Of a DNA stretch of 25,008 nucleotides, positions 12,555 to 22,391 are shown piece after piece. Below the pieces are notes generated by a model. That model saw only the letters and a list, made by a program, of their open reading frames with translations. It searched no databases and was not told the origin of the DNA. The first letter of the stretch is position 1, and every line of letters begins with the position of its first letter. Origin of the DNA: Perkinsus marinus ATCC 50983 (Eukaryota; Perkinsozoa; Perkinsida; Perkinsidae); the NCBI RefSeq assembly GCF_000006405.1, contig NW_003216689.1, positions 481,852-506,859 on the forward strand, given 5' to 3'. Made by a program: the position numbers and the translations under genes.

Positions 12555-14249
12555 TTTGATGTGAAGACGGCCGAAATTTGTTCGTTTTTCTATCAGAAGT
12601 CCAGCTGTACCTTTTCAGTAGAGGCGCGTATATTTTCTAGTGATTTTTTGAGATCGCTGGTGAGAAACCGTTTTCAGTATGATCGAGTAAATCATCAGTT
12701 TTCGAGTTACCTAGTTATTACTGGGCCTGGGTGTCGAATCGCTCACAGAAACATACGACTACGAAACGAAAGAAAATGATCGCACTCAAGCCAACTCATT
12801 GCCATTCCAATCTCTGCAAGCATATTCGATAAAATCCACGACTCGCCCTCACACTATTAGATGTCATACAGAAAATATTCCGAACATATGGGATACTGTA
12901 TAGGGCTCAGTTACAAAATAGCGAAGTAGCAAATAGCAAAAAAGTGCCAATTAGCTGGAATGTACATTTCCTGCGGCTTTTGCTGTTGTGCTAGTGTGTA
13001 AGAACGCTATGGCTGATATACAAAGGAGCAAAGTAGCAAAATTAACTTTACAAATACGCAAATTTGCCGTATTGTATAGCAGAAACTGCTCGAATGAATA
13101 TCGTTTGCTCGTTTATATTTCAGAAAATTGCTACAATATATAAAAGTTGCCGCTATGTGAAGTGCTACTATGCAACAAAATTGAGTAATTTTACTCAAAC
13201 AAAGGGGCAAACCAATAAATTGCTCCTTCTACTATTGAGCAAATTGCTACTTTTCAGAGGAGCAATTTGCCGGTTTACGAATGGGCACCTTCGCAATGGA
13301 GCGAATTCCTGCTTTGGCACTAGAGGCTTGCAAAAAGGATGGAGCAAATTGTCACGCGGGAATTCGAAGTGGACGAATGTTACGTGTGGGATGCTAGAGT
13401 TCATACTTGGGAATTTTCTCCGTGTTTATCTTTCGCCTGTATAGTTCCTCAACACTCCTACATAGTCGATAATAATTGAATCAATTAGATCAGATCTAAA
13501 AGGCAGCCTACTGGTGCCTATGGATGGACATTTCTCGAGAAGGATATCAGGATATATAAAAATACCAGACTATATAATTACAACGCGAAACAAATCAAAC
13601 AGCAAATGGGCACAACTTGCCAGAATAACGAAAACGTGCGGGCGAAGCACACTTGGGCATAAGTGCCAGAGTGTAAAACATTCCGGGGAAATATACAATG
13701 CAGCAAAAAAGAAGCAAAACAGAGCGACTTGCTGGGAAACACTTATGAATTTGCTACTTTCAACATTTGGTTGCTAAAATCTATACCAGAAATCGCTAGG
13801 GTGTAAATGTGGTTGCCACTTTGTAGCTGAGAAAGCAGCACATACAAAAGTGCAAAAAAGTGAGACTGTCAGGAATTATAGCATTCGGCAAATCCGCAAT
13901 TTCAGCAAAAAGTTGCGATTGCCGGATTGTATTACACCGCTGTATAGTGCTTTCGATTTCGTTACTCGAGACTTCTAAGTAAAACTAACCTGTGCTCTGG
14001 AGCATTATTCACAATTTACGTATCGTCAACAGAGCGGCCTGTGTGGCGATGGGGCTCTTACAAAGGACAACGTATAATTGCCAACGATTCGACTGGATAC
14101 TGTTCGTGTTTCTCTCGCATTCGAACAGCCACAGAACGTTTCCACTTTTCCTGTCGCAATCGAGTCAAGGTGAATACTACTGCCACTCAGATAACTCAAC
14201 AACCTTCATGTAAGAAGAAACTGTGGCATGGTATTAATTTGAAGTATGT
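12555..14249. other. AT-rich spacer enriched in AGCAA/TTGCT words
   Basis: This spacer separates the 3' ends of two convergent genes. I find no gene. From about 12900 to 13920 the words AGCAA and its complement TTGCT recur well over ten times on both strands, often followed by A or T runs and often as (G)GAGCAAA or TAGCAAA. No fixed repeat unit or period is evident, so it reads as a degenerate, scrambled repeat. The open frames at 13064-13444 and 13514-13777 look like by-products of that composition. Confidence 0.55.
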
Positions 14250-17200
14250 TCACCAATCATAGTCGACCAATTCTGAATCTTGATGACTCGCGAATTCATC
14301 CGAGTCCCAATCGCCAGGCTCCTCCTCTGCAATAGGACGCTCATTATGTAAGTCGTTCTGCCCTCCACCATCATGATCTCCCGCCAAAGACTTTTTCTCC
14401 GTGTGCGCCGATGGTTCATCCCGAACTCCCTCTGAGCCAGCCTCAATAGTATCACCCTTATTGCTGAGAGAAGCATCAGAGGAAAGCCCAATCGACTCGA
14501 TTGTCGCATCGCCAGGCGAACTCGCAATCACTATCTGGAGGAACGATGATCAAGTCGAAATTCAGTGACCTACATTCTCTTCCACGACTTCGTCATCGTC
14601 CTCTTCAAGAGCAGCCGCAGCCAGTGGATTCGATTCCATAACCTTCCGCACATCGCCACCAGCATCGGGCGTAGCATCCGAGCCCTGAAAAGCACTATCA
14701 CAATGGGGAAGGCGATCGCGGAGGTCTCACAGGCTTCGAATCTCGGGCGCCGACAGACACTTCCTCCCTGGGCTCCTCAACCTCCTGTCCTTCGCTCACT
14801 CTCAAACAGGCAGTTGACACCACAGTCTGAGGTTCCGCATTGTCGACCATTTGAAAGCTGCCAGTAGAGCTGGGGGAGCTCTCCGCCCCTTTCTCCTTCC
14901 CTCCCTCACGCTGTTTGGCATCCTGAACCACCTATTCGATTGAAGGATGATAACACACCGCAGACGAGTTCCCTTCACCTCAGTGGGATCTGTCCGTACG
15001 CGAGGCTCCGCCACCCGTCCCAACAACTCCATCCGAGCCCCTTCTCCCCTCTCAACTTTCGATGTTGCCTCGATCGGCGGAGTACCAGACCAGCTGATCG
15101 ACTCCGAGTACGCAACACGATGAACTTCCTCTGGTAGCGACCCTCGCCCCCTCTCTATGCGTAGCTGTAGCTCGAGCATATCTATCTGAGTAAGCGGACA
15201 CTGACAGTCGGTGTGCGGCAAACTGTCGCTCATTGACTGTTTCTCACACATTACGAGGAGATGGTCCACAAATTCATTCGAGATGCATTACCCTATCCAG
15301 CATAGCTTGCCTTTCCTCCTCCGCCTGAGCCAAGTGATCATTAGCCGCTAGCTGAGCCGTTTGGACACTCTGTAGACGAGCCTGAACCAACACCTCCTCC
15401 AACAGTGATGATGGCTCACACTACCTTCCAGGCCTCGAGCTTAGTCTTTTCCCTCTGGACCTCCTCCAAACTCTCCCTCGCCTGCCGCTTCTCAGCCTCC
15501 GCTTCGGCTCTCAGCTCAGCACGAACCGACTCCACCTGATCACATCCCAGCCTACCCCTCCCCCTTTATCCACAAGAGAGTGCTCGTCATCCACCACACA
15601 TATCACACCTCTCGTTGCTTCTCCGCTGCAAGCTGTTTCCTCCATTCCTCTACTGCATCGACTTGGTACTTCATCTCATGAGCCTTCGACTGCAGCTCAG
15701 CTTCACGCTCCTCCACTGAAACAGTAGCGATAAGACACATTTAACAGATAGACGCTAACAATACGTACATAGGTAGCTGAGTTCTTAAGCAACCTCACGT
15801 ACGTATGGCGATAAGACACCGATCGAAGGATGCCGGCGGCGACTAAGTACTCTCAATTAGGATAGAACCAGACACAGTCGGCTCCCTTGCCGACATCAAA
15901 GTGTTAACGAGGCCTACCCCCTCTCAGCTTCTCCTTGAAAGATTCTCGTTCTGATTCTAGCTCCCTTAAAAGCCGATCCTTCGCTGAAATCTCGCGCCTC
16001 TCAAGTTCGACCTCTCGTTTTCTCAAGCGATCGAACTGACCCCAACACTCTCTCGTTTGAAGCCCGACGCCGCATCGCCGTCACCTCAGCGTGCTGCTCG
16101 TTGCTCTTCTCCAGTCTGATTTTCGTCATCGACAACTCGTGCTCCATTTTCTCAACAGCCCTTCGATCATTCTCGATCGTAGCCTGTAATAAAGCTCATA
16201 AATCTGCTGTTGTCTCGATATCCCCCACCTCCAACAGCCGACTCTGTCTCCGAGCTTCTGCAAGTGATTCCTGCAACTGCTCTACTTGAACTGCGAGGGC
16301 GTCCCTTTCCCGCTCGGCGGTCAAGAGCTGCTGCCCCGTACTCAGATGTGTATCGTGTACTGCCCCCAGACGAACCTACCTCAGCCATTTCTCACTTCCT
16401 CCCTCGACAGAATAGGTGATATTCCCGAATGGGTATTTCTCTAGAGTACCTCCTCCGTTTCCAGACAAGCTCTCAATTTGTCGACTTCATTTTGCTGCTC
16501 AATCAAAGCTCTCCGATCAGTTTCCATTTCAGCTTTTATTTTCAGAGTAGCGAGCTCCACCTACGTGTACAATCCATAAAAACACTCCGCATAGAATTCG
16601 AACTCACGACCACAAGGTTGACAACCTGACACTCTACCGACTGAGCTATGCAGTCAAACAGATAAAGACCCATACACCATTCGATCCAGCAGTTAGAGAA
16701 ACCCCATGAATATCCGTTCGCGAACCTCATAGGCCTCTCCCGAAAGTCAGCGACCGCAGTATTCAAAAGACAAACACCTTCTAAGGATTAACATTACCTC
16801 TTTATTCTTAAGATCTTCAAACTGCTGTCGTAGAGTACGGAGTTTCTCCTCCCTTTCCTGAATATCCTGTCTATTCCCCTCAATCCTCTTCTCCCAATGA
16901 GCAAGTTCGTTCTCTCGAGCAGCCACTAACATGAAGCCTTTCCGTTAACCTCATCCACCCGACACCTTATCACATGCGCGGGCCTTCTCCCGTACGCCAG
17001 CTCGTTCGATCTCGAGATCCCGGAGGAGTGTCTCTCTTGACGAGACCGCCCTCCTATCAAGCTCGGACTCTTTCAGCCGCAATCTCTCCAACTAAAACAC
17101 ATGCTACTGATCACTGTCCCCTCATGGAGCTTTAAGTACTGTTCTTTGTTCAACAAGTTTGAACCTCGCTTCCCGTTCCTTAGCCTCTCGCTCGAGCTCC

Positions 17201-18074
17201 TCTCGAGCCGTCCGCTGTTCAGCTCGCAACTGCGCGGCAGCCTCCAGTCTCGCGTTGGGGAGCTCGATGGACCTGCATACGTCATTCGGCAAGCTCATGC
17301 TACTACTTCCGACCTTATCCGTTGCACCTGAGCTTCTACTTCCTCTCTCACCCTGTTGTCACACTCACGTTTATATCTGTCACAAAATGCTCAAGACGGA
17401 CACGGCCAAGAGCTACGGAATTACCGGAGCATTCGTTCTTCTATTCGTCTATGACGATCCTCATCGTTGCCTGCAGAAGCAGCCGCCGCGACATCCTCGA
17501 GTGCACGCAGCTTCTCTTCTAGAGTAAGGAAGGCCTCCGGAGAGTCGGTCTGGCTAGAGGCGCATATCCTAAGCTCCAACGAGTGAGGTGGTTCTGTTGC
17601 TTTTGTCCTCCACCTCGCTGATTCGGACGCCCTTTTGGTATTGCTAACTCCATTGACAATATTCAATAGCAAAGGATTCTCTTTATCAAGGACGAGTTGA
17701 GAGTCCGGTACCCCGAGGGCTTGCATAATGTCCTCCTCCGCGAGCATATCCGACGGGGAAAGGCCGTAGTCGGGCAGGAGAACCTGGCGACCACCACCGC
17801 TTTAATCGCATCCTCGAGTACATCACCCCACCGAGAGGCTGAGGTCTTTCTTGGTCCACCTCAAATAGTCTCCAATAAGTGAGACCAGAGCCTTCGTCCT
17901 TAAGCTCAGCTTTATCGTCTTATGGCCTTCAAGTCTCCTCTCACTCCTTCGAAACTCTTGGACAAGCCTCGTCCGCAAGAGGCTCTTCAATTCCCCTGCC
18001 AGCCCTCGAGACTTGACGAATTCCTTGAACTCCGAGGATACCGCCTTCCTTACGACCTCATCAGTGGAAGCCAT
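14250..18074 (-). CDS. OFD1-like TOF/LisH coiled-coil protein (17 exons, 888 aa)
   Basis: Probable centriole/basal-body scaffold. Exons in transcript order: 18074-17832, 17783-17425, 17376-17314, 17272-17155, 17091-16974, 16925-16798, 16560-16450, 16375-16229, 16183-16085, 16035-15918, 15715-15609, 15535-15425, 15381-15292, 15236-14979, 14931-14731, 14684-14570, 14530-14250; they total 2667 nt in frame. Residues 5-40 (DEVVRKAVSSEFKEFVKSRG then LKSLLRTRLVQEF) resemble the TOF N-terminus of TON1/OFD1/FOP proteins. Residues 60-93 (ALVSLIGDYLRW...LSLSVLLPDYGL) fit a LisH dimerisation motif as in OFD1. The middle 500 or so residues are heptad-rich coiled coil (for example LTAERERDALAVQVEQLQESL, ENELAHWEKRIEG). 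The C-terminus is acidic and low-complexity, ending ELVDYDW. Start chosen at MASTDEVV; an upstream in-frame codon at 18131 is possible. Introns are 39-74 nt except 237 and 202 nt. Exon ends from 15291 to 14531 are the least certain. Human OFD1 is about 1010 aa. Confidence 0.82.
16574..16655 (-). ncRNA. tRNA-like sequence (SINE head or tRNA pseudogene) in an intron
   Basis: Read on the minus strand this has a perfect pol III A box (TAGCTCAGTCGG), a D-stem GCTC/GAGT, a seven-base loop TTGTCAA giving an apparent GTC (Asp-type) anticodon, a B-box-like GAGTTCGAATTC, and a TTTTT stretch just downstream. The T stem and acceptor stem pair poorly, so I do not call it a working tRNA. It lies in the 237-nt intron (16561-16797) of the OFD1-like gene, in the same orientation, and explains why that intron is about five times longer than its neighbours. 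A second copy is at 24510-24591. Confidence 0.6.
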
Positions 18075-18217
18075 ACGAGTGCAACTCTGACCGCTGACAC
18101 GCTCCATCACCTTATTCAAATTGACGAACACTCTTACTTCAACACGACACGAGAAAATGATTAAGAACCAACTTCACTTGATCAGAAAAATGCGATAGAA
18201 CTTGAACATGCGTTGCA

Positions 18218-18240
18218 ACTTGGGAAACTTGGGAAACTTG
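18218..18240. repeat. 9-nt tandem repeat (ACTTGGGAA)
   Basis: ACTTGGGAA is repeated about 2.5 times head to tail in the 307-bp region between the divergent OFD1-like and membrane-protein genes. It could be a repeated regulatory motif or simple slippage. Confidence 0.6.
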
Positions 18241-18245
18241 TAGTT

Positions 18246-18265
18246 CTCAGGCCCTGAGACTCAGG
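18246..18265. repeat. Tripartite hexamer element 4 (CTCAGG)
   Basis: Hexamer CTCAGG, C, reverse complement CCTGAG, A, hexamer CTCAGG. Flanking T at 18245 and G at 18266 complement spacer bases A and C. It lies in the short shared upstream region of two divergent genes, next to the ACTTGGGAA repeat. Confidence 0.85.
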
Positions 18266-18381
18266 GTGATATATTTCTCGCTCGCCTCAGAACACGTTGA
18301 TCGCCAGGCAGGCGTGTGCGCCGATAATCACAGTAGATCGCAAACTCCATTCATCGGAGGACCTTGTTTGTACCCAAAATC

Positions 18382-18974
18382 ATGTCAGGATTACACATTC
18401 CATCCATCATGTGGACTATGGGAGATTTCGTCATCTTCTTCATTGCATTGAGTGATGCCAAGCTTTTCGACGGCGTGGATATTGGCCCTCCTGGGCAACT
18501 CGACCTAATCGAGGGTTCAATGCCTCAGGAGACGACTAAGCCATTCAGCTTCAGTGATCTGACCCTATCTCCCACAGATTTGTAAGTCAGCATTCGAGAT
18601 CCACGCGAGTTCCCACCCTCCTGCTTTCAGGTTCTTCACGACTACAACGGTCGCACCACCACCCGAGATCGAGAAGACCGGAAACAGCGCTTCCGTTGAA
18701 CCTCCTACGGATTATTCAGCAGTGCTCACTGCTATGCTCGCTCTCATCATTTTGATGTCAGCCGTGGGGTTGATGCAACTCCTAGTGCTAATGAAAGTGA
18801 TGATGGCGATGCAGAGCCAGGATGGGAGGCCCGATCTTGAAGAGGGGCATTCGGTGAGACAATGTCACTGTTTGGATCGACATTGAGATATATGTTATTT
18901 CTCAGGTTCCTGATAAATCACTTACAGGAACAGTTGCCTCTGAATGTGTGGCTGCTGGCCTTCAAATTGCATGA
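18382..18974 (+). CDS. Small single-pass membrane protein (3 exons, 163 aa)
   Basis: Unknown function. Exons 18382-18581, 18631-18853 and 18906-18974 give 492 nt in frame, with 49- and 52-nt GT-AG introns (GTAAGT and GTGAGA donors, TTTCAG and TCTCAG acceptors). Residues 10-25 (MWTMGDFVIFFIALSDA) look like a signal peptide. Residues about 30-95 form a lumenal or extracellular segment with a TTTTVAPPPE stretch. Residues about 97-122 (AVLTAMLALIILMSAVGLMQ...) form a strongly hydrophobic, Met-rich membrane span, followed by a charged tail of about 40 residues (DGRPDLEEGH). This suggests a type I membrane protein. The start could instead be the Met at 18409. It is transcribed divergently from the OFD1-like gene, 307 bp away. 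I recognise no family. Confidence 0.7.
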
Positions 18975-19214
18975 TGCTTGACATTATTTTGCTGTTGACA
19001 AATAGAATGATAGCTTACAGATGTTGAAAGTTTGCCAATCCTACACGATTTTCGAGCTCCAATGGAGCGGTGTACACGACTATCCCGCTTAATGGCTTAC
19101 GATAAAAACATTCTATAGATTTAAATATTAGACTTCCTAGGGTGTCTCCCAGAGAATAAACGCGAAAACGGAAATCTTACCGAACCGACCTACTCTTCGG
19201 AAGGATAGGTCCTG

Positions 19215-19249
19215 CTCCAGCGGCTGGAGTCCAGCCTGGAGACTCCAGG
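19215..19249. repeat. Tripartite hexamer element 5 (TCCAGC) with extra palindromes
   Basis: Element proper at 19216-19235: TCCAGC, G, GCTGGA, G, TCCAGC, with flanking C at 19215 and C at 19236 complementing the spacers. Two more odd palindromes continue to the right, 19230-19240 (5+1+5) and 19235-19249 (7+1+7), giving four palindrome centres (19222, 19229, 19235, 19242) in 35 nt. This suggests a second event on top of a first. Confidence 0.85.
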
Positions 19250-20001
19250 AACAGTTTGGATTCCATACCATGTGAAACTGGTGACATTCGTATTATGGAT
19301 GTTCATACCAAGTATAACATCAAGAGTAGTGGAGCTTCAACAGTCGAAATCAAATCTTCGAATAATACAATCGAGTGCAGTGGATAATAATGTCAAACTC
19401 TTCTCATCTGTTTTCCCAGCCATGGCTCGACGAAACAGCTCAATTGTCTCTGCCTTAAAGCGACAAGTGACTACAAACTGCACGGAAACTGTACGGGTCA
19501 AGCTTGTACGAATGTAGTTTCTACGAGTTGTAAGTTACAGCTTGTAACATTCCCGAATGATCTTCATTGTCCTAGCCATGATACCTACCATCGAGGGATC
19601 GATGTCATCAAATACGGACCCGCCGTTGACTGAGTATGACAGAACGCCCTCTAGCGGCATTTGCATAACTTCTACTACGTTACTACTAGTGGTGGTGTTC
19701 CACCATCACCAGGAAGCATAGCTTGGCAACAAACAGACTGCTGCAGAAGTTGAAACCCAAGCGAAGCCCATCGCGAGCCCTAACGACGTATTTACGAACG
19801 ATTTCATCGACATACTGACGTGGTGATATGGAGTTCTACCGGGGAACCAAGTTGCTTTTCAGAGGATTTAATCCTTAGGATTGGTATGAGAATGTGTACG
19901 GTCGAATATGCGCGAGATTATCTTCGAAAATGCAACGATTTCAGTATAAAAGTAGTCTCCACAGCTGAGCGGTTCCCGAAGGGGGGCGGACCCCGCCGGT
20001 C

Positions 20002-20023
20002 AGTAGCACCGTGCTACTAGCAC
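20002..20023. repeat. Tripartite hexamer element 6 (TAGCAC)
   Basis: At 20004-20023: TAGCAC, C, GTGCTA, C, TAGCAC. The left palindrome extends to 8+1+8 (20002-20018). The right outer neighbour (C at 20024) does not complement its spacer, the only such exception among the nine perfect elements. Confidence 0.85.
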
Positions 20024-20024
20024 C

Positions 20025-20045
20025 TATATCTTACATTAAGATATA
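20025..20045. repeat. Hairpin 9+3+9
   Basis: TATATCTTA and TAAGATATA are exact reverse complements around CAT. It directly follows tripartite element 6. Confidence 0.6.
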
Positions 20046-20135
20046 CGTGAAGACGCGCGAGAGTGAGATTCTTATTCCCCACCCGTTCAGAACAGCTACG
20101 ATATTGCTATGCCCATAATGGCCTATTGCTTGCCA

Positions 20136-20184
20136 TAGGTTGTGCGTTTCGTATTCCGTTTAGGTTGTGCGTTTCGTATTCCGT
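20136..20184. repeat. 25-nt tandem duplication
   Basis: A 24-nt unit beginning TAGGTTGTGCG and ending TATTCCGT occurs at 20136-20159 and again at 20161-20184 (period 25). A partial third start (GGGTTGTGC) follows. Confidence 0.85.
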
Positions 20185-20199
20185 GTGGGTTGTGCATGC

Positions 20200-20233
20200 G
20201 TGAATGATCTGTTTACGTGAATGATCTGTTTAC
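20200..20233. repeat. 17-nt tandem duplication
   Basis: GTGAATGATCTGTTTAC is present twice with no gap. It begins 15 nt after the 25-nt tandem duplication ends. Confidence 0.85.
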
Positions 20234-20520
20234 GTGAGGTTCCCAGAAAAAAACTCTCTTACATAACTCCGTGTGAGAATCGAACAAGCCAACGCCTGAC
20301 AAAGGTCACTCAGAAGTGCCATTCCGACTCAACGGAAGGAAAACTTCGTGACTAGGCTTGACCGTGATGGATAATTGCTGAGGACACAAGACAAAAAAGG
20401 GAAAGAAGCGGTCAGGGCAATTCACTGTACACCCTCACACTGTAAGGCTCACAGCAAGCAGCACGTCTGCCACAGATGCGTACCCCTAGTGGCGCGCCTG
20501 GCTCTCCACGCTTTACTCTT

Positions 20521-22391
20521 ATGTGGTTCACCATCAGAATTCTATACCTCGTTATCGTGGCTCAGGGTATGGTCAGAGACTCGAGCCAGGTGGCTGGAGT
20601 TGATGACATCGAACAAGCCTTTCAGGAGTTCATAAAAATGTGAGATACACCATTAGTCAGTGCACCGCCACTGGCTGTCCGCCAGCCTGGCGGCGCCAGG
20701 CATGCTCCCCTCTTCCGATCTCGCAGGTACAACAAGAAGTATGATTCGAAGGAACAGTACGAGGTTGCGAAGGGTGCGTTCATGCATAGTTTAAGGGAGA
20801 TCAGCGATCTGAAAGCCAACGGTGAACAATGTCGCACCGATGATGCGAACGATTGTGATCTACTGTTGCGTGATTCAGGCGATATATCTTATGAGATCGG
20901 CCTCAATGAGCATGCTGATATACCACGTGAAGTATTCAATGAAATGCTAACGTGTGTTCTAGATCCTGAACGCGAGGAGAAACGATCATCCTCGAATATC
21001 AATGGCTCAGCCTGTGAGACTTCTCTCTCATCGCTTCACACAGAGCATAACCTTCCCAGACCTAGAAGACAACTTGAAGGCTCCTCCTGCGTCGGTGGAT
21101 TGGCAGGCTCTTGGTGCGTTGGGGCCAGTGCGAGATCAAACGATACGTTGTGGTAGCTGCTACGCAATAGCAGCCGCCGGTAAGTCTCCAGTTGGATCGA
21201 ATATTTCGCCACGAAATCTCACTCGCGCTTGTCAGACAAGCCTTGTCTTTGCTCGATGCATTGGCTGCTCCCATTTAGTTGTGCTGGAAAGCCGTTTCAA
21301 GATAAAGACTGGGATTCCGGAGGTCATCCCATTCTCAGTTCAACAAATAGTCGACTGTAGTCAACCATACGGCAATGAGTGAGTCGACGACGATTCTTTC
21401 GCCCGAGGATGGGTTGTCGATAGAGTCTCCATCATAGAGAACCCATCTTGTGTGTGTTCTTACTGTCACTGACACTCAGTGTTTTTAGGGGTTGTACCAG
21501 AGGTAGAGCGAGGAAATCATATGAATATGTCGGGAAAGAGGGTATCGTTAAGAATGCCAGCTATCCTTATAAGGCTGAGGTCGGATCGTGCAAGATACCA
21601 ATCACCACTGATCCGAAGCAGCAGTGTCTCAAAGTGAGTGAGCTGTCACGCTCGATCGAGCGAATCTTGAGGTTTTCATACAATGCAAGTTCCTGTGTCA
21701 CATGAACGCATCACTATTAATGTTAATCGTCGAGGAGATATCGGCGAGAAATACTTAGTCGAAAGGGCACAAGAAAGACTCGAAATGATGAAGACCAGCC
21801 AACTAGCAAACAAGATTCGACCCGAACCGTTTGAGCTTTTTCTGATTCTCTCAGCCTGAGCAAGCTACTCAAACGATGGTCATACCAGCAGCAAATGAAG
21901 CAGCTATGATAAGCGGTGTGGCAACCGGACCCGTAGGAGCCAAAATATATGCTTCGACTCCCGCATTTGTACATTACAAGGGAGGCATCATAACAAGTGG
22001 GAGCCCACTCGAGTAGTTGTCAAGCATATCTTCGCTCAACCTTGTAGCCAAGGATTGTGAAGCGTTGGTTCCGAACCATAACGTCATCATCGTTGGGTAT
22101 GGCACTTCTTCAGAAGGAAAACCGTAAGTACCACTGTATTTCCTGGTGATGAATTCGGCCTTAGGTATTGGAAAATCATGAACACCTGGGGGGAGTCTTG
22201 GGGAATGAAAGGCTTCGGTTATATCGAGCGAAGCGGAAACCACCCAGGTAATGCATATCTTAAACCGCGCGCATTCCGTACCCGAGGGCTGCATATCCTA
22301 TGCAGGTCCGTGCAATATCCTCTCCTATCGTGAGGTGATTCCCGTTCTCCCAGGCTCGGTGAAGGACTCTGTCTGTATTAAAGGACATTGA
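20521..22391 (+). CDS. Papain-family (C1A) cysteine protease precursor (9 exons, 385 aa)
   Basis: Secretory or lysosomal cysteine endopeptidase of the cathepsin L/papain type. Exons: 20521-20639, 20727-21013, 21060-21179, 21279-21378, 21489-21633, 21855-21996, 22048-22123, 22165-22247, 22306-22391; the total of 1158 nt is in frame. Residues 1-16 (MWFTIRILYLVIVAQG) are a signal peptide. Residues 28-60 (DDIEQAFQEFIKMYNKKYDS) match the I29 propeptide inhibitor start. Mature enzyme from about residue 143 (APPASVDWQ). Catalytic residues: oxyanion Gln162, Cys169 in CGSCY, His315 in PNHNVIIVGYG, Asn336 in MNTWGESWG. Other landmarks: QQIVDCSQPYGNEGC and a Cys-rich end GPCNILSYREVIPVL. Oddities: Gln162 is seven residues before Cys169 instead of the usual six, and Trp after the nucleophile is Tyr. 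Introns are 41-110 nt except intron 5 (221 nt). Introns 1 and 3 each carry a tripartite palindrome. Confidence 0.9.
20680..20699. repeat. Tripartite hexamer element 7 (CGCCAG), in protease intron 1
   Basis: CGCCAG, C, CTGGCG, G, CGCCAG, with flanking C at 20679 and G at 20700 complementing the spacers (two overlapping 7+1+7 palindromes). It lies inside intron 1 (20640-20726) of the cysteine protease gene, 27 nt before the acceptor. Confidence 0.85.
21228..21247. repeat. Tripartite hexamer element 8 (CTTGTC), in protease intron 3
   Basis: CTTGTC, A, GACAAG, C, CTTGTC, with flanking G at 21227 and T at 21248 complementing the spacers. It lies inside intron 3 (21180-21278) of the cysteine protease gene, 31 nt before the acceptor. 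Confidence 0.85.

Larger units (their letters stand above)
18975..20520. other. Intergenic spacer with palindromes and tandem repeats
   Basis: No gene recognised. Contents: a chain of palindromes at 19215-19249, another at 20002-20023 followed by a 9+3+9 hairpin at 20025-20045, and two short tandem duplications at 20136-20184 and 20200-20233. The open frame at 19272-19517 has no upstream ATG in frame before 19298, and I do not call it. Confidence 0.55.

Noticed and set aside
19272-19517. Open frame with a hydrophobic start, possible small secreted protein
   Set aside because: It has no ATG at the hydrophobic start (GTG only), no splice context I could support and no family motif.
20269-20345. 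Possible tRNA on the minus strand (GTTCGATTC with a six-of-seven acceptor stem match)
   Set aside because: The T stem does not pair and the D and anticodon arms cannot be drawn in standard form.
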